From Brassica napus (taxonomy: Eukaryota; Streptophyta; Magnoliopsida; Brassicales; Brassicaceae), in contig NC_063449.1 in the NCBI RefSeq assembly GCF_020379485.1, positions 35,523,473 through 35,587,472 on the forward strand: a stretch of DNA of 64,000 nt, in the 5' to 3' direction. The notes beneath the pieces are model-generated. The model had not been told where the DNA came from. It did not search any database and saw only the letters and a program-made list of their open reading frames with translations. This document shows positions 63,700 through 64,000 of the stretch, in pieces. Position 1 is the stretch's first letter. Each line of letters opens with the position of its first letter. The position numbers were made by a program, and so were the translations under genes.

Positions 63700-64000
63700 T
63701 TGAAATTCCGAGGAAATGAACTCTCGGAAATTTCCGAGGAACATTTTCTCTGAATATACCGAGGGACTTCTTCCTCGGAATATACCGAGGGACTCATTCC
63801 TCGTAATTTTCCGAGGGACTCATTCCTCGTAATTTTCCGAGGGACTCATTCCTCGGAATTTTCCGAGGGACTTCTTCCTCGGAATATACCGAGGGACTCA
63901 TTCCTTGGAATTTTCCGTCGGAACTTCCGAGGATTGGACCATCGGAAAGTCCATCGAAATATCCCGAGGAAGTTCTCCCTCGGTATATTCCGAGGAGCTT
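63700..64000. repeat. CACTA 2 right subterminal array with 26-bp tandem units
   Basis: CCTCGGAA/TTCCGAGG motifs again fill the end region. From 63759 to about 63914 six units of exactly 26 bp (CCGAGGGACT... starting 63759, 63785, 63811, 63837, 63863, 63889) place CCGAGGG and CCTCG at fixed spacing. The terminal repeat itself lies beyond the window. Confidence 0.85.

Overview
This window is nuclear DNA of a flowering plant, almost certainly a crucifer (Brassicaceae; a Brassica/Raphanus-like, repeat-rich genome is my best guess). The spliced proteins of three genes line up closely, from memory, with Arabidopsis ABCG25, a VTT/DedA-type membrane protein and SUC1. Their order together with two dead relics (an I9-type protease-inhibitor gene and a NIPA-type Mg transporter gene) resembles the Arabidopsis chromosome 1 block around At1g71880-At1g71960. 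No database search was possible.

Layout. 1-4005: 3' part of an Athila-type Ty3/gypsy element (end of pol, long non-coding spacer, polypurine tract, 3' LTR). 4328-5618: a 1.3 kb retroposon with a 16-bp target duplication, lying just upstream of the ABCG25 promoter. 5894-14668: ABCG25 (+), four exons, with a second intron of 6.7 kb inflated by nested MITEs and a LINE fragment. 14860-15179: relic of the I9 inhibitor gene. 15611-16843: VTT gene (-). 17755-18260: unknown acidic-tailed gene (-) with an apparent frameshift. 19567-21020: NIPA pseudogene (-). 21058-24783: likely Helitron territory holding a decayed gene fragment. 26045-28210: SUC1-like sucrose/H+ symporter (-), four exons. 28211-38837: gene-free, AT-rich DNA with a Stowaway MITE, a tRNA-derived SINE, a LINE reverse-transcriptase fragment and hAT-like elements built of GGATCC/GGATATCC palindromes. 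38838-46475: complete but dead CACTA (En/Spm) element (-). 46789-47987: Helitron. 48594-49725: Harbinger-like MITEs, one nested in another. 50130-50625: possible copia-type solo LTR. 51018-52437: Athila-type solo LTR. 56359-64000: second, related CACTA element (+), 3' end outside the window.

The host genes are plant-transport genes (ABA export, sucrose uptake) with ordinary structures. The most unusual material is in the mobile DNA. The two CACTA copies have dense arrays of short inverted motifs at their ends and between their two genes, and the motif core differs coherently between copies (CGTCGG versus CCTCGG). The two Athila-type LTRs likewise carry inverted arrays whose core differs by one base (TAGCGRC versus CAGCGGC). 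In both CACTA copies the TNPA-like gene has an intron inside its start codon, and the copies differ in two precisely placed introns.
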